Assembly (NCBI RefSeq): GCF_900070325.1 | Contig: NZ_LN879430.1 | Coordinates: 636,001 to 700,000 of the forward strand | Direction: 5' to 3' | DNA from: Herbinix luporum | Lineage (GTDB): Bacteria; Bacillota; Clostridia; Lachnospirales; Lachnospiraceae | DNA length: 64,000 nucleotides | Part shown: positions 28,086 to 38,800 of the stretch, piece by piece | Layout of the letters: each line of letters opens with the position of its first letter | Position numbering within the stretch: position 1 is the first letter of the stretch | Made by a program: the position numbers and the translations under genes | Notes under the pieces: generated by a model | Told to the model about the DNA's origin: nothing | What the model saw: the letters and a program-made list of their open reading frames with translations, nothing else | Database searches by the model: none

Positions 28086-28595
28086 ATGAAACGTATGGTC
28101 TTGTCAATACTGGTGGAAAATACGGCCGGAGTACTAAGCCGTGTTGCCGGTTTGTTTAGTAGAAGAGGCTATAATATTGACAGCTTGACTGTAGGAGAAA
28201 CTCAAAATCCCGCCATTTCAAGAATGACAGTCATGGTACATGGAGACGATCAGATACTAGAACAAATTAGAAAACAGTTACAAAAGCTTGAGGATGTAAT
28301 CGAAATTCAGGAACTGGTAAGTGGTGAATCTGTTACAAGAGAGTTGATTTTGGTAAAAGTCGGCGCCGTTGGACAGGAACGTCAAGCAATTATATCCATA
28401 GCAGATATATTTAGGGCAAAAATCGTTGATGTAGCACTGGAATCTCTTATGATTGAGCTTACAGGTAATCAAGAAAAGATAGATGCCTTTATTAAATTAC
28501 TGGAACCTTACACAATAATGGAATTAGTACGGACAGGAATTACCGGTCTTAGCAGGGGTTCCGGAGATATAGCAGACTTTATTGATGAACGATAA
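28086..28595 (+). CDS. ilvN: Acetolactate synthase small (regulatory) subunit
   Basis: 169 residues with an N-terminal ACT domain (MVLSILVENTAGVLSRVAGL, about 4-75) and a C-terminal IlvH-type domain. It binds valine and stimulates and feedback-regulates the catalytic subunit of acetolactate synthase in branched-chain amino acid synthesis. The catalytic subunit gene is not in the window. It is followed 34 bases later by ilvC in the same operon. The ribosome site is AGAGAGGAGAATGCT. Also called ilvH. Confidence 0.95.
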   Translation: MKRMVLSILVENTAGVLSRVAGLFSRRGYNIDSLTVGETQNPAISRMTVMVHGDDQILEQIRKQLQKLEDVIEIQELVSGESVTRELILVKVGAVGQERQAIISIADIFRAKIVDVALESLMIELTGNQEKIDAFIKLLEPYTIMELVRTGITGLSRGSGDIADFIDER

Positions 28596-28623
28596 AAATT
28601 TTAACCTAAAAAATGGAGGATAG

Positions 28624-29640
<1,017 letters not shown>

Positions 29641-29656
29641 AAAGATTCAATTAAAA

Positions 29657-29695
29657 GGTTGCCGGTAATTATAAGTGTTACCGGCGACCGTTTTT
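29657..29695 (+). terminator. Intrinsic terminator after ilvC
   Basis: GGTTGCCGGTAA pairs with TTACCGGCGACC around a 9-base loop, followed by GTTTTT. Confidence 0.88.
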
Positions 29696-29909
29696 AACAT
29701 TATTCTATATTTGATCTAATTAATCTGACAGTATAAGGAAGTATTGTTAAAATTTCATTAAAAGCTTTTATTCCATAGTAAAATTAGGTATAATAAGTAG
29801 TGTATTTCTACATTTAGATATTGTATAAAGACTTTTTACAAAATTATAATATCTTTAATGTAGAAAGCTGCATATATAAACTAGAATAAATAGAAAGTGG
29901 TGAATAGCT

Positions 29910-31700
29910 ATTACGAACAAAAAGTTACAAGCATGGGTTGATGAAATGGCAAAAATGTGCCAGCCTGATAAGATTTATTGGTGTGATGGTTCACAGGAAG
30001 AAAATGATCGTCTTTTAAATGAGATGGTTGAGTCCGGTATGGCTATACGTTTAAATCAGGAGAAACGCCCCGGATGTTATTTGTTCCGTAGCCATCCTTC
30101 AGATGTAGCACGTGTGGAAGATAGGACATTTATAGCATCTAAAAGAAAAGAAGATGCAGGTCCAACAAATAACTGGGTAGATCCGGATGAACTTAAGGCT
30201 ACTATGACTGAGTTATATACCGGTTGTATGAAAGGAAGAACCATGTATGTTATTCCTTTCTCCATGGGTCCTATCGGATCACCTATATCCAAAATTGGTG
30301 TAGAATTAACCGATAGCCCTTATGTTGTAGTAAACATGAGAATTATGACCAGGATTGGAAACGAGGTTCTTGAGGCCTTAGGCGAGGATGGAGATTTTGT
30401 AAAATGTCTTCATTCAGTAGGGGCTCCTTTAAAAGAGGGCGAAAAAGATTCCACATGGCCATGTGCTCCTATGGAGCAGAAATATATTAGCCATTTCCCT
30501 GAAGAGAAGACAATCTGGTCTTATGGTTCCGGATATGGCGGCAATGCTCTTCTTGGTAAAAAATGCTTTGCTCTTCGTATTGCTTCAGTGCAAGCTAGGG
30601 AAGAGGGCTGGCTGGCTGAGCATATGTTAATACTTAAGCTTACAGATCCTGAAGGAAATGTAAAATACATTACTGGAGCATTCCCCAGTGCCTGTGGTAA
30701 GACAAACCTTGCCATGTTGATACCTACAATTCCAGGATGGAAAGTAGAAACTATTGGTGATGATATCGCATGGATGAAGTTTGGTGAAGACGGAAGGCTT
30801 TATGCTATTAATCCTGAAGCCGGCTTCTTTGGAGTTGCACCGGGTACATCAATGGACTCAAATCCTAATGCGATGCACAGTATGGCTAAAAATACAATCT
30901 ACACCAATGTAGCTCTTACCGATGACGGTGATGTATGGTGGGAAGGCATTGGAACCGAAGCACCTGATCATTTAATCGACTGGAGAGGTAATGATTGGAC
31001 TCCGGATTCTAAGGATCCTGCAGCTCATCCTAATGCAAGATTTACAGCACCTGCCAGTCAGTGTCCTGTTATTGCCCCTGAATGGGAAGATCCTGCCGGA
31101 GTACCTATTAGTGCTATCTTAATCGGCGGTCGTAGACCTAGCACTATTCCTTTGGTACATGAAAGCTTTGATTGGGAGCATGGAATTTTCCTTGGCTCAA
31201 TAATGGGATCAGAGATAACTGCTGCTGCAATTTCCGACAATATCGGTAAAGTACGTCGTGATCCATTTGCTATGCTTCCTTTCTGTGGATATCATGTTTG
31301 TGATTATCTACAGCACTGGCTTGATATCGGCAAGAAGACTGATCCTGACAAATTACCTAAGATCTTCTACGTAAACTGGTTCCGTAAGGACGAAGAGGGA
31401 AGATGGTTATGGCCTGGATTTGGTGATAACAGCCGAGTATTAAAGTGGATTGTTGAAAGAACCAATGGTACCGGTAAGGCAGTTAAGACTGAAATCGGTT
31501 ATCTACCTACACCGGATGCTATTGACACAACAGGCTTAGATATCAGTGAAGAAGATATGAATGAACTTCTTTCTGTTAACAAAGATGAGTGGTTGGCAGA
31601 AATTGCTTCAATAAGACAGCACTACGCCAGCTACGGCGAAAAACTTCCTAAGGAACTGGCAAATCAGCTGGATGCTTTGGAAGCTAGACTTAAGGCTTAA
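29910..31700 (+). CDS. pckG: Phosphoenolpyruvate carboxykinase (GTP), probable AUU start
   Basis: Interconverts oxaloacetate and phosphoenolpyruvate with GTP/GDP in the cytoplasm. The P-loop ([13 protein letters not shown], Cys at residue 262 counted from 29910) and GDDIAWMKF metal site are typical of the GTP class, and length (about 596) is normal. The first ATG is at 29946, but the frame upstream encodes [11 protein letters not shown], which continues the usual N-terminus of this family. Upstream the frame has no ATG, GTG or TTG before a TGA at 29901. ATT 29910 with GTGGTG 7 bases upstream is therefore the best start, and the 584-residue version from 29946 is the alternative. Monocistronic. 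Confidence 0.93.
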   Translation: MTNKKLQAWVDEMAKMCQPDKIYWCDGSQEENDRLLNEMVESGMAIRLNQEKRPGCYLFRSHPSDVARVEDRTFIASKRKEDAGPTNNWVDPDELKATMTELYTGCMKGRTMYVIPFSMGPIGSPISKIGVELTDSPYVVVNMRIMTRIGNEVLEALGEDGDFVKCLHSVGAPLKEGEKDSTWPCAPMEQKYISHFPEEKTIWSYGSGYGGNALLGKKCFALRIASVQAREEGWLAEHMLILKLTDPEGNVKYITGAFPSACGKTNLAMLIPTIPGWKVETIGDDIAWMKFGEDGRLYAINPEAGFFGVAPGTSMDSNPNAMHSMAKNTIYTNVALTDDGDVWWEGIGTEAPDHLIDWRGNDWTPDSKDPAAHPNARFTAPASQCPVIAPEWEDPAGVPISAILIGGRRPSTIPLVHESFDWEHGIFLGSIMGSEITAAAISDNIGKVRRDPFAMLPFCGYHVCDYLQHWLDIGKKTDPDKLPKIFYVNWFRKDEEGRWLWPGFGDNSRVLKWIVERTNGTGKAVKTEIGYLPTPDAIDTTGLDISEEDMNELLSVNKDEWLAEIASIRQHYASYGEKLPKELANQLDALEARLKA

Positions 31701-31738
31701 TAATATATTTTATATATAATATATCTCATATGTAATAT

Positions 31739-31786
31739 ATGGACTTTTGCAAATAGTTAATAACTATGGGCAAAAGTCCATTTTTC
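31739..31786 (+). terminator. Intrinsic terminator after the PEP carboxykinase gene
   Basis: ATGGACTTTTGC pairs with GCAAAAGTCCAT, with a nested ATAGTTA/TAACTAT stem, then TTTTTCT. Confidence 0.9.
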
Positions 31787-31842
31787 TATAAGAATATTAA
31801 AGTAAAATGATTTTAATTAACTATATCAGAATAAGAAAATTT

Positions 31843-31871
31843 TTGTAACCAAGAATAAGTTATGGTATAAT
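31843..31871 (+). promoter_or_regulatory. Promoter of diaminopimelate dehydrogenase gene
   Basis: TTGTAA (31843-31848), 17 bases, TATAAT (31866-31871), about 60 bases ahead of the start codon. Confidence 0.75.
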
Positions 31872-31938
31872 CTACACTACAAGTAAAGCATAAATCCACT
31901 GAAGATATATAAAATTCCATAGGAATAGGAGGACGCTT

Positions 31939-32928
31939 ATGAATAAAATTCGAATAGGAATACTAGGATATGGCAACTTGGGAAGAGGCGTAGAACAGGG
32001 AATACTTCAAAATAAGGATATGGAACTGGTAGGGGTTTTTACCAGAAGAAATCCAATAGATATTCAGCTTACCACAAAAGATGCTAAAGCCTATCATATT
32101 AAGGATGCTAAGGAAATGACCGATATAATAGATGTAATGATTTTATGTGGAGGAAGTAAGTCAGATCTTCCAACCCAAGGTCCGGAATTTGCAGGATTAT
32201 TTAATACTGTAGATGGCTTTGATACCCATGCAAATATTCCCCAATATTATGATGCTGTAAATGACTCAGCCCTAAAGGCAAAAAAGACAGCTGTAATAGC
32301 CAGTGGTTGGGATCCCGGTATGTTTTCTCTAAATCGTCTGTATGCAGAGGCCATACTACCTAAGGGAAAAGGCTATACTTTTTGGGGCAAGGGAGTAAGC
32401 CAGGGACATTCTGATGCCATTAGAAGAATTGAAGGGGTTGCGGATGCAAAACAGTATACAATTCCTATAGAAGAGGCCATGGATAGAGTAAGAAAAGGTG
32501 AATTACCGGATTTTACACCAAGGCAAAAACATCTTCGTGAATGTTTTGTAGTAGCAGAAGATGGGGCTGACCTTAATAGGATAGAGAATGAGATTAAATC
32601 TATGCCAAATTATTTTAGTGATTATGATACAATTGTTCACTTTATTTCAAAAGAGGAATTAGAGAAAAATCACAGTAAAATGCCCCATGGTGGTGTAGTT
32701 ATCCATAGCGGAAAAACCGGCCTTAATGATGAAAACAATCATCTTATTGAATATAGCATAAAGCTTGATGCTAATCCGGATTTTACGGCCAATGTATTAT
32801 TAGCATATGCCAGGGCTGTATATAGACTTAATAAAGAAGGTATTTACGGAGCAAAGACGGTATTTGATATTGCACCGGCATATCTTTCCATAAAATCTAA
32901 TGAAGAATTAAGAAGGACCTTATTATAA
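31939..32928 (+). CDS. ddh: meso-Diaminopimelate D-dehydrogenase
   Basis: NADPH-dependent enzyme making meso-diaminopimelate directly from tetrahydrodipicolinate, for lysine and peptidoglycan. 329 residues, normal length. Nucleotide motif ILGYGNLGRGVE at about 8-19, FTRRNP at 34-39, DTHANIP, SGWDPGMFSLNR and the substrate-binding GKGVSQGHSDA are all characteristic. It has its own promoter and ATG behind AATAGGAGGACGCTT. A lytic transglycosylase gene follows by 24 bases, so both act on peptidoglycan. Confidence 0.96.
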   Translation: MNKIRIGILGYGNLGRGVEQGILQNKDMELVGVFTRRNPIDIQLTTKDAKAYHIKDAKEMTDIIDVMILCGGSKSDLPTQGPEFAGLFNTVDGFDTHANIPQYYDAVNDSALKAKKTAVIASGWDPGMFSLNRLYAEAILPKGKGYTFWGKGVSQGHSDAIRRIEGVADAKQYTIPIEEAMDRVRKGELPDFTPRQKHLRECFVVAEDGADLNRIENEIKSMPNYFSDYDTIVHFISKEELEKNHSKMPHGGVVIHSGKTGLNDENNHLIEYSIKLDANPDFTANVLLAYARAVYRLNKEGIYGAKTVFDIAPAYLSIKSNEELRRTLL

Positions 32929-32952
32929 GCTATAGTTACGAGGGAGGAAAAG

Positions 32953-33675
32953 ATGTCAAAAATCAATGGTGTTTCAAATATTATACAGGCTGCAGATTAT
33001 GAGACTAACAAAGTGGGACGGACAGCTAATACCACATTTTCATCCTATCTAGAGAAAGAAAAAAGTTTAGATGAAATATTTGAGCAGGCTTCAGAAAAAT
33101 ATAATGTTCCTGTTAATCTGTTAAAGGCCATTGGTAAAGCAGAATCCAATTTTAATCCCAATGCAGTTTCTAAAGCAGGGGCACAGGGGGTTATGCAGCT
33201 TATGCCAGGTACTGCTAAGGACTTAGGAGTTACAGATCCCTTTGACCCGGAGCAAAATATAATGGGTGGGGCAAAATATATTGCAGATTTGCTAAAACGT
33301 TATGATGGTGATACTAAGCTGGCCTTGGCAGCTTATAATGCCGGTATGGGAAATGTTAAAAAATACGGAGGAGTTCCTCCCTTTAAAGAAACTCAAAATT
33401 ATGTAGTTAAGGTAATGAAATTTATGGAGCAGGATTTTACTGCCGGTACTGTAAAGTCTACTAATAACAGACAAGCAGGGGCAACTAAGGTGAATATGGC
33501 AAGTACTGCACCGGTTGGAAATCCTATTACCAACTGGAATATAGCACCTGCCTATCCAACAGGTAAGCTAGCTTCGGAAGGTTTATCAGAACTTCTAGAT
33601 ATATTATTCTCATATCAGGATTATTTGAAATTTATTGATATATTTTTAAGGGAAAATGAAAGTAAGAGCAACTAA
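32953..33675 (+). CDS. Lytic transglycosylase (SLT domain) protein
   Basis: 240 residues. The SLT/lysozyme-like domain (about 35-155) has catalytic Glu64 in GKAESNFNP, then GAQGVMQLMPGTA and LAAYNAGMGNVKKYGG, all canonical. It cleaves the MurNAc-GlcNAc bond with anhydro-muramyl formation. No N-terminal signal peptide or membrane anchor is visible, which is unusual and suggests an alternative export route or a flagellar or spore context. About 80 residues at the C-terminus are of unknown fold. The ATG is preceded by GAGGGAGGAAAAG and the gene is co-transcribed with ddh. Confidence 0.9.
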   Translation: MSKINGVSNIIQAADYETNKVGRTANTTFSSYLEKEKSLDEIFEQASEKYNVPVNLLKAIGKAESNFNPNAVSKAGAQGVMQLMPGTAKDLGVTDPFDPEQNIMGGAKYIADLLKRYDGDTKLALAAYNAGMGNVKKYGGVPPFKETQNYVVKVMKFMEQDFTAGTVKSTNNRQAGATKVNMASTAPVGNPITNWNIAPAYPTGKLASEGLSELLDILFSYQDYLKFIDIFLRENESKSN

Positions 33676-33679
33676 ATAA

Positions 33680-33708
33680 TTGACATAATTGTTTATTAAT
33701 AGTAATAT
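33680..33708 (+). promoter_or_regulatory. Consensus promoter of the ABC-F leader
   Basis: TTGACA (33680-33685), 17 bases, TAATAT (33703-33708). Transcription should start near 33715, over 320 bases before the ABC-F start codon. Confidence 0.82.
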
Positions 33709-33739
33709 GTAAAAAAAGATATAAAGTGAGGTTGAAGGA

Positions 33740-33748
33740 ATGTTCTAA
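33740..33748 (+). CDS. Two-codon leader ORF (Met-Phe-stop) of the ABC-F attenuator
   Basis: ATG TTC TAA with GAGG at 33728-33731, 8 bases upstream. It lies inside the 5' arm of helix P1, where a stalled ribosome would change folding. An overlapping frame opening with GTG 33726 and ending at TAA 33759 would encode 11 residues but lacks a ribosome site. Confidence 0.4.
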   Translation: MF

Positions 33749-33952
33749 TATTTCTTGCTAAAAAGATGAATAAGAATGCTTATGAATATGGCATTTTTGT
33801 CGGTTACAATATCTCCTAGGCTTATTGTGGCTTTAGGGTGATATTATTGTGGCAAGAAATTATCATTCCTTTATATAAATTAATCTCATTGTACCCATAT
33901 ATATTTTATTATGGTGTATTTTGTGATTATTAATTAATAGTGGCTAGATTTA

Positions 33953-33993
33953 ACATACCACAGGAAGGATAATTTCTTGTGGTATGTTTTTTT
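33953..33993 (+). terminator. Regulated intrinsic terminator in the ABC-F leader
   Basis: ACATACCACAGGAA pairs with TTCTTGTGGTATGT (14 bp, one G-U) around a 7-base loop, followed by seven T. It is about 47 bases before the ABC-F start codon, with no gene end nearby, as expected for attenuation. Confidence 0.9.
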
Positions 33994-34040
33994 ATTGTAA
34001 ACCGGTATTTATTTAGGGTAATTACCTAGGAGGAATAATA

Positions 34041-35603
34041 ATGTCACAAATTTTAGTTAATAATCTATCTTTTAGTTATGATACGGCTTATGATATGATA
34101 TTTGAAAATGTCAGCTTTCAGATTGATACCGATTGGAAGCTAGGATTTATAGGACGAAATGGTAAGGGTAAAACTACTTTCTTAAATCTTTTAATGGGGA
34201 AATATGAATATAGGGGCAGTATAAGAGCCGGGGTTAATTTTGACTATTTTCCTTTTGAAATAGAAGATATAGAAAGAAATACACTGGATCTTATAAAGGA
34301 TATAATTGCACCATTTAAAGAATGGGAGAAGGAGATGGAAGAATGCCTGCTTAGTAATATCGACAGGTATGGGCAGCTTTTGGAATTATATCAACAGCAT
34401 GACGGATATATTATAGATGAACTTATCCAAAAAGAACTGGGAAAACTTAAGGTGGATTTAGATATACTGACAAGGCCCTTTAATACCTTAAGTTTTGGAG
34501 AGCGTACAAAAATTATGCTTGCAGCCTTATTTTTAAAGAAGAATAATTTTTTGCTAATAGATGAACCTACCAATCATCTGGATATGGAGGGCCGTGAGAT
34601 ATTGGCAGACTATCTTCAGTCAAAAAAGGGATTTATTCTTGTATCCCATGATAGGGCTTTTCTTGATAAATGTATAGACCATGTCCTTTCTATTAACAGG
34701 ACCAATATTGAAGTTGAAAAGGGTAATTATTCTTCTTGGTATCACAATAAAAGATTAAGGGATAATTATGAAATTGAGAAAAATAAGCAGTTGATAAAAG
34801 AGATTTCCTCCCTATCAGAAGCTGCAAGAAGGGCCGGCTCCTGGTCTGATAAAATAGAAGCATCAAAAACGGGAAATCATGTTTTCGATAGAGGTTATGT
34901 GGGACATCAAGCTGCTAAAATGATGAAAAGAGCAAAAGCTATTGAAAGAAGGAAGTTAAATACCCTTGAGGAAAAGAAAGATTTGCTTAAAAACATTGAA
35001 GAGACAGAAGCTCTTAAGATGAATATTATACCCTTCCATAAGAAAAGACTAATAGAGCTTGAAGATTTATCCTTGTTTTATGAAAATAAAAAAATTGCTT
35101 CAAATATTAACTTAACTGTAAAAAGTGGTGATAGGCTAGCCATAAGGGGTAAGAATGGTTCAGGAAAGACCACCCTACTAAAGCTGCTTCTTGGTAAAGA
35201 TATTAAACATAGGGGTAGGGCCTATATTGCTTCCGGCCTAAAAATATCCTATGTATCCCAGGATACTTCTTGGCTGGAGGGGTCCTTAAAGGATTTTTCT
35301 TTTAAATATGGAGTGGATGAAACTATTTTTAAAACAATACTTCGTCAGTTGGATTTTGAAAGAGATCAATTTGATAAGGATATCCGGTATTTTAGTCAAG
35401 GACAGAAAAAGAAGGTACTTCTGGCAAAAAGCCTTGCAGAACCTGCCCATATATTTTTCTGGGATGAACCTTTGAATTTTATCGATGTATTTAGCAGAAT
35501 CCAAATAGAAGAGCTGCTTTTAGCCTACAAGCCTACAATTGCATTTATAGAACATGATAAAGTATTTACTAAGAGTGTGGCTACCAAAGAGATATATTTA
35601 TAA
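34041..35603 (+). CDS. ABC-F ribosomal protection ATPase (Lsa/CplR-like)
   Basis: Cytoplasmic twin-ATPase without membrane domain, 520 residues. ABC1: Walker A GRNGKGKTT (about 39-47), signature SFGER, Walker B FLLIDEPTNHLD. A linker rich in Lys/Arg (about 240-330, the tip that reaches the ribosomal P and peptidyl-transferase sites) follows. ABC2: GKNGSGKTT, signature FSQGQKKKVLLAKS, Walker B IFFWDEPLNFID, where the usual TNHLD is LNFID. Antibiotic-resistance ABC-F proteins expel lincosamides, streptogramins A and pleuromutilins. The N-terminus resembles the clostridial CplR/Lsa branch. The drug-responsive leader upstream supports a resistance role. ATG follows CTAGGAGGAATAATA. Confidence 0.93.
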   Translation: MSQILVNNLSFSYDTAYDMIFENVSFQIDTDWKLGFIGRNGKGKTTFLNLLMGKYEYRGSIRAGVNFDYFPFEIEDIERNTLDLIKDIIAPFKEWEKEMEECLLSNIDRYGQLLELYQQHDGYIIDELIQKELGKLKVDLDILTRPFNTLSFGERTKIMLAALFLKKNNFLLIDEPTNHLDMEGREILADYLQSKKGFILVSHDRAFLDKCIDHVLSINRTNIEVEKGNYSSWYHNKRLRDNYEIEKNKQLIKEISSLSEAARRAGSWSDKIEASKTGNHVFDRGYVGHQAAKMMKRAKAIERRKLNTLEEKKDLLKNIEETEALKMNIIPFHKKRLIELEDLSLFYENKKIASNINLTVKSGDRLAIRGKNGSGKTTLLKLLLGKDIKHRGRAYIASGLKISYVSQDTSWLEGSLKDFSFKYGVDETIFKTILRQLDFERDQFDKDIRYFSQGQKKKVLLAKSLAEPAHIFFWDEPLNFIDVFSRIQIEELLLAYKPTIAFIEHDKVFTKSVATKEIYL

Positions 35604-35621
35604 TTTAAAAATTTTATTTAT

Positions 35622-35670
35622 ACAGCCCCAATACTCATAAATTTCACTGAGTATTGGGGCTGTTTTTTTA
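35622..35670 (+). terminator. Intrinsic terminator after the ABC-F gene
   Basis: ACAGCCCCAATACTCA pairs perfectly with TGAGTATTGGGGCTGT (16 bp) around a 10-base loop, followed by seven T. Confidence 0.95.
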
Positions 35671-35804
35671 TATTAACTGGCTTTTGAATGATTTACTCCA
35701 AAATGAACATAATAGATAAGTGTGAAAATATTTCTAAATCCATATTAGGTTTAAATTTTATTTGAAGAATTTATAATAGGAGAATTTATATTAGGAGTAG
35801 GAAG

Positions 35805-38800
35805 ATGGCAAAAATTAATTTGGGAATTGATATTGGCTCAACCACCGTAAAAATAGTAGCCTTAGACAATAAAAAGTTAATTTATCAGTCATATGAAAGA
35901 CATTATTCAGATATTACTAATACCCTAGTCAAGATGATTTCAGACTGCTATAAGGCCCTGGGAGATATAAGATGCAGTGTAAATATAACAGGCTCAGGAG
36001 GTTTATCTGTATCAAGATGGCTTAACCTTCCCTTTTCACAAGAGGTTGTGGCCTGCAGCAGAGCTGTAAGATCATATATTCCCTTGGCTGATGTGGCTAT
36101 AGAACTGGGAGGAGAAGATGCCAAAATCACATATTTTAAAGGCTCTGTGGAACAAAGAATGAACGGCAGCTGTGCCGGAGGTACGGGAGCATTTATAGAT
36201 CAGATGGCTGCCCTACTTAATACCGATGCAAAAGGACTTAATGAATATGCCAAGAAAAGTAAAATTATCTATCCGATTGCTTCTAGGTGTGGAGTTTTTG
36301 CTAAGACCGATGTACAGCCTTTAATTAATGAGGGAGCAAGAAAAGAAGATATAGCGGCTTCAATCTTTCAGGCAGTGGTAAATCAAACCATTGGGGGACT
36401 GGCCTGCGGTAAACCCATAAGAGGAAGAGTAGCTTTCTTAGGGGGGCCTTTGTATTTTTTATCAGAACTTCGTAAAAGATTTACCATTAGCCTAAAAGAT
36501 TCCTGTAATGATTTTATTTGCCCTGAAAATTCACAACTTTTTCCCGCCATAGGTGCTGCTTTGTTGGGACAAAAGGAAAACTGTCAAAGCTTAAAAGTAC
36601 TTTATAATAAGGCAGAAAAAATTACTGATAAAAAAGATAAACAAAGTATAATCCTTACGCCACTATTTGAAAATGAAAGACAGTATAAAGAATTTAAAGA
36701 CAGACATGAAAAAGCCAAGGTGAAATGGACTAATCTTGAAGATTATAAAGGAAAGGCCTATCTGGGAATAGATGCAGGTTCAACCACCACGAAGGTAGTA
36801 CTTATAGGAGAAGATGGAGAAATCCTATTTTCCCATTATTCTAAGAACGAAGGAAATCCAATAAACAAATTGGTATCAATTCTTAAGCAGCTATATGATA
36901 GGCTTCCTGAAGGTGTCAGTATAGCAAAATCAACTGTGACCGGATACGGAGAGGCACTGATTAAGGCGGCATTTCATGTGGATATTGGCGTAATAGAGAC
37001 CGTTGCCCATTATAAGGCGGCTAATTTCTTTCAACCGGGGGTAGATTTTATCTTGGATATTGGGGGCCAGGATATGAAATGCCTAAGGATTAAAGACAAG
37101 GCCATATCAAGTATTCTGCTAAATGAAGCCTGTTCCTCAGGTTGTGGTTCCTTCTTGGAGAGTTTTGCCTCCTCTTTAAATATACCCATAGAGGACTTTT
37201 CAAAAAAGGGTTTATTTGCCACTGCCCCTGTGGATTTAGGAACAAAGTGTACCGTATTTATGAATTCTAAAGTAAAACAAGCTCAAAAAGAAGGGGCAGA
37301 TATTTCTGACTTATCAGCAGGCCTGGCCTATTCTGTAATAAAAAATGCCCTCTTTAAGGTAATAAAGGTTAGGAATGATAATGACTTAGGAAAAAAGATT
37401 GTAGTTCAAGGGGGCACATTTTATAATGACGGGGTTCTTAGAGCTATGGAGCTGATTTTAGGCCGGCAGGTAATACGGCCGGAGATTGCAGGCTTAATGG
37501 GAGCCTATGGTGCGGCCTTATATGCCAAGGAGCATGAAGAAGAAGGAAAATCCACAGATTTACTGTCAAAGGAAGAAATTAAGGATTTTAGTATAAGTAC
37601 ATCAGGTAAAAGATGTGATAAATGCCCCAATCATTGCCTATTAACCATTAATACTTTTTCTAACGGAGAAAGCTTTATCAGCGGTAACAGGTGTGAAAGG
37701 GGTAGCGGGCAAGTAGATAATAATAAAAATAAGCTGCCTAATCTTTATGATTATAAAAATCGCCGTACCTTCAGTTATCGTCCTTTGCCTTTATCAGAGG
37801 CTAGGCGAGGCATAATTGGAATTCCCCGTGTGCTAAATATGTATGAGAATTATCCTTTTTGGTTTACTTTACTTACCAACTTAGGCTTTAGGGTAGTTCT
37901 TTCACCCCCTTCGGACAAGAAAATCTATGAAAAGGGATTAGAGACAATTCCCTCGGAATCTACCTGCTATCCGGCTAAACTATGTCATGGGCATATTTTA
38001 AGCTTAATTGAGCAGGGAGTTGATAGGATTTTTTATCCCTCAGTGGTATATGAAAAGAAGGAATATGAAAAAGTAAATAATCATTATAACTGTCCCATTG
38101 TTATTTCTTACCCGGAGGTAGTTAAAAATAATATAGATGAGATAAAAAATAAAGAGGTAAAGTTTATATCTCCCTTTCTATCCCTTGATAATGAAAAGGT
38201 ACTGATAAAAAGGATTGCCAAGGAATTTGCTGAATTTGGAGTAACCTATAGGGAAGCTAAGGTAGCGGTATCTGCTGCCTGTAAAGAAAGGGAACAATAT
38301 AAAAAAGATATAAGACAAAAGGGAGAAGAAACCTTAGAATACCTTAGAAAACATAAGAAGAAAGGTATTATCCTTTGTGGAAAGCCTTATCATGTAGATC
38401 CTGAGATTAACCATGGGATAGCAAAGCTTATTTCTTCTTACGGCTTGGCCGTACTGACAGAGGATAGTGTGGCCCATCTGGCAGATTTAGATTTTGAATT
38501 AAGGGTGGTTGATCAATGGACTTATAATTCAAGGCTTTATAGGGCGGCATATTTGACCTCAAAGGAACCTTGCCTTGAGCTTGTACAGCTAAATTCTTTT
38601 GGCTGTGGTATTGATGCCGTAACATCAGATCAAATCAGTGAGATACTAGACAGTGGTGGCAAGATGTATACAATGCTAAAAATTGATGAGGGTAATAATC
38701 TAGGGGCTGCAAAAATCAGAATACGTTCCCTTTTGGCTGCTATGGAAGAAAGGGAGAAAAATAATCTTTGGCAAAAAAGAAAGAAGATTTCATATCAAAG

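Larger units (their letters stand above)
33715..33993 (+). promoter_or_regulatory. Ribosome-sensing attenuator of the ABC-F gene
   Basis: A leader with mutually exclusive helices. P1 pairs GGAATG/ATTTCTTGC (33737-33742, 33750-33758) with GCAAGAAAT/CATTCC (33852-33860, 33864-33869). The antiterminator pairs 33853-33870 with 33962-33979 (17 of 18 bases), which destroys the terminator at 33953-33993. The P1 5' arm overlaps a two-codon ORF (ATG TTC TAA, 33740-33748) with GAGG at 33728-33731 and 8-base spacing. A drug-stalled ribosome there would block P1, free the antiterminator and switch on the gene. Inner AATAAG/CTTATT and AATGC/GCATT stems extend P1. Helices are read directly. The mechanism is inferred from known ABC-F attenuators such as vmlR. 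Confidence 0.75.

Noticed and set aside
33715..33993. 6S RNA or other stand-alone small RNA
   Set aside because: The rod-like P1 helix and the terminator suggested it, but the antiterminator partner and tiny ORF directly ahead of an ABC-F gene fit an attenuator better, and no conserved 6S bubble is seen.
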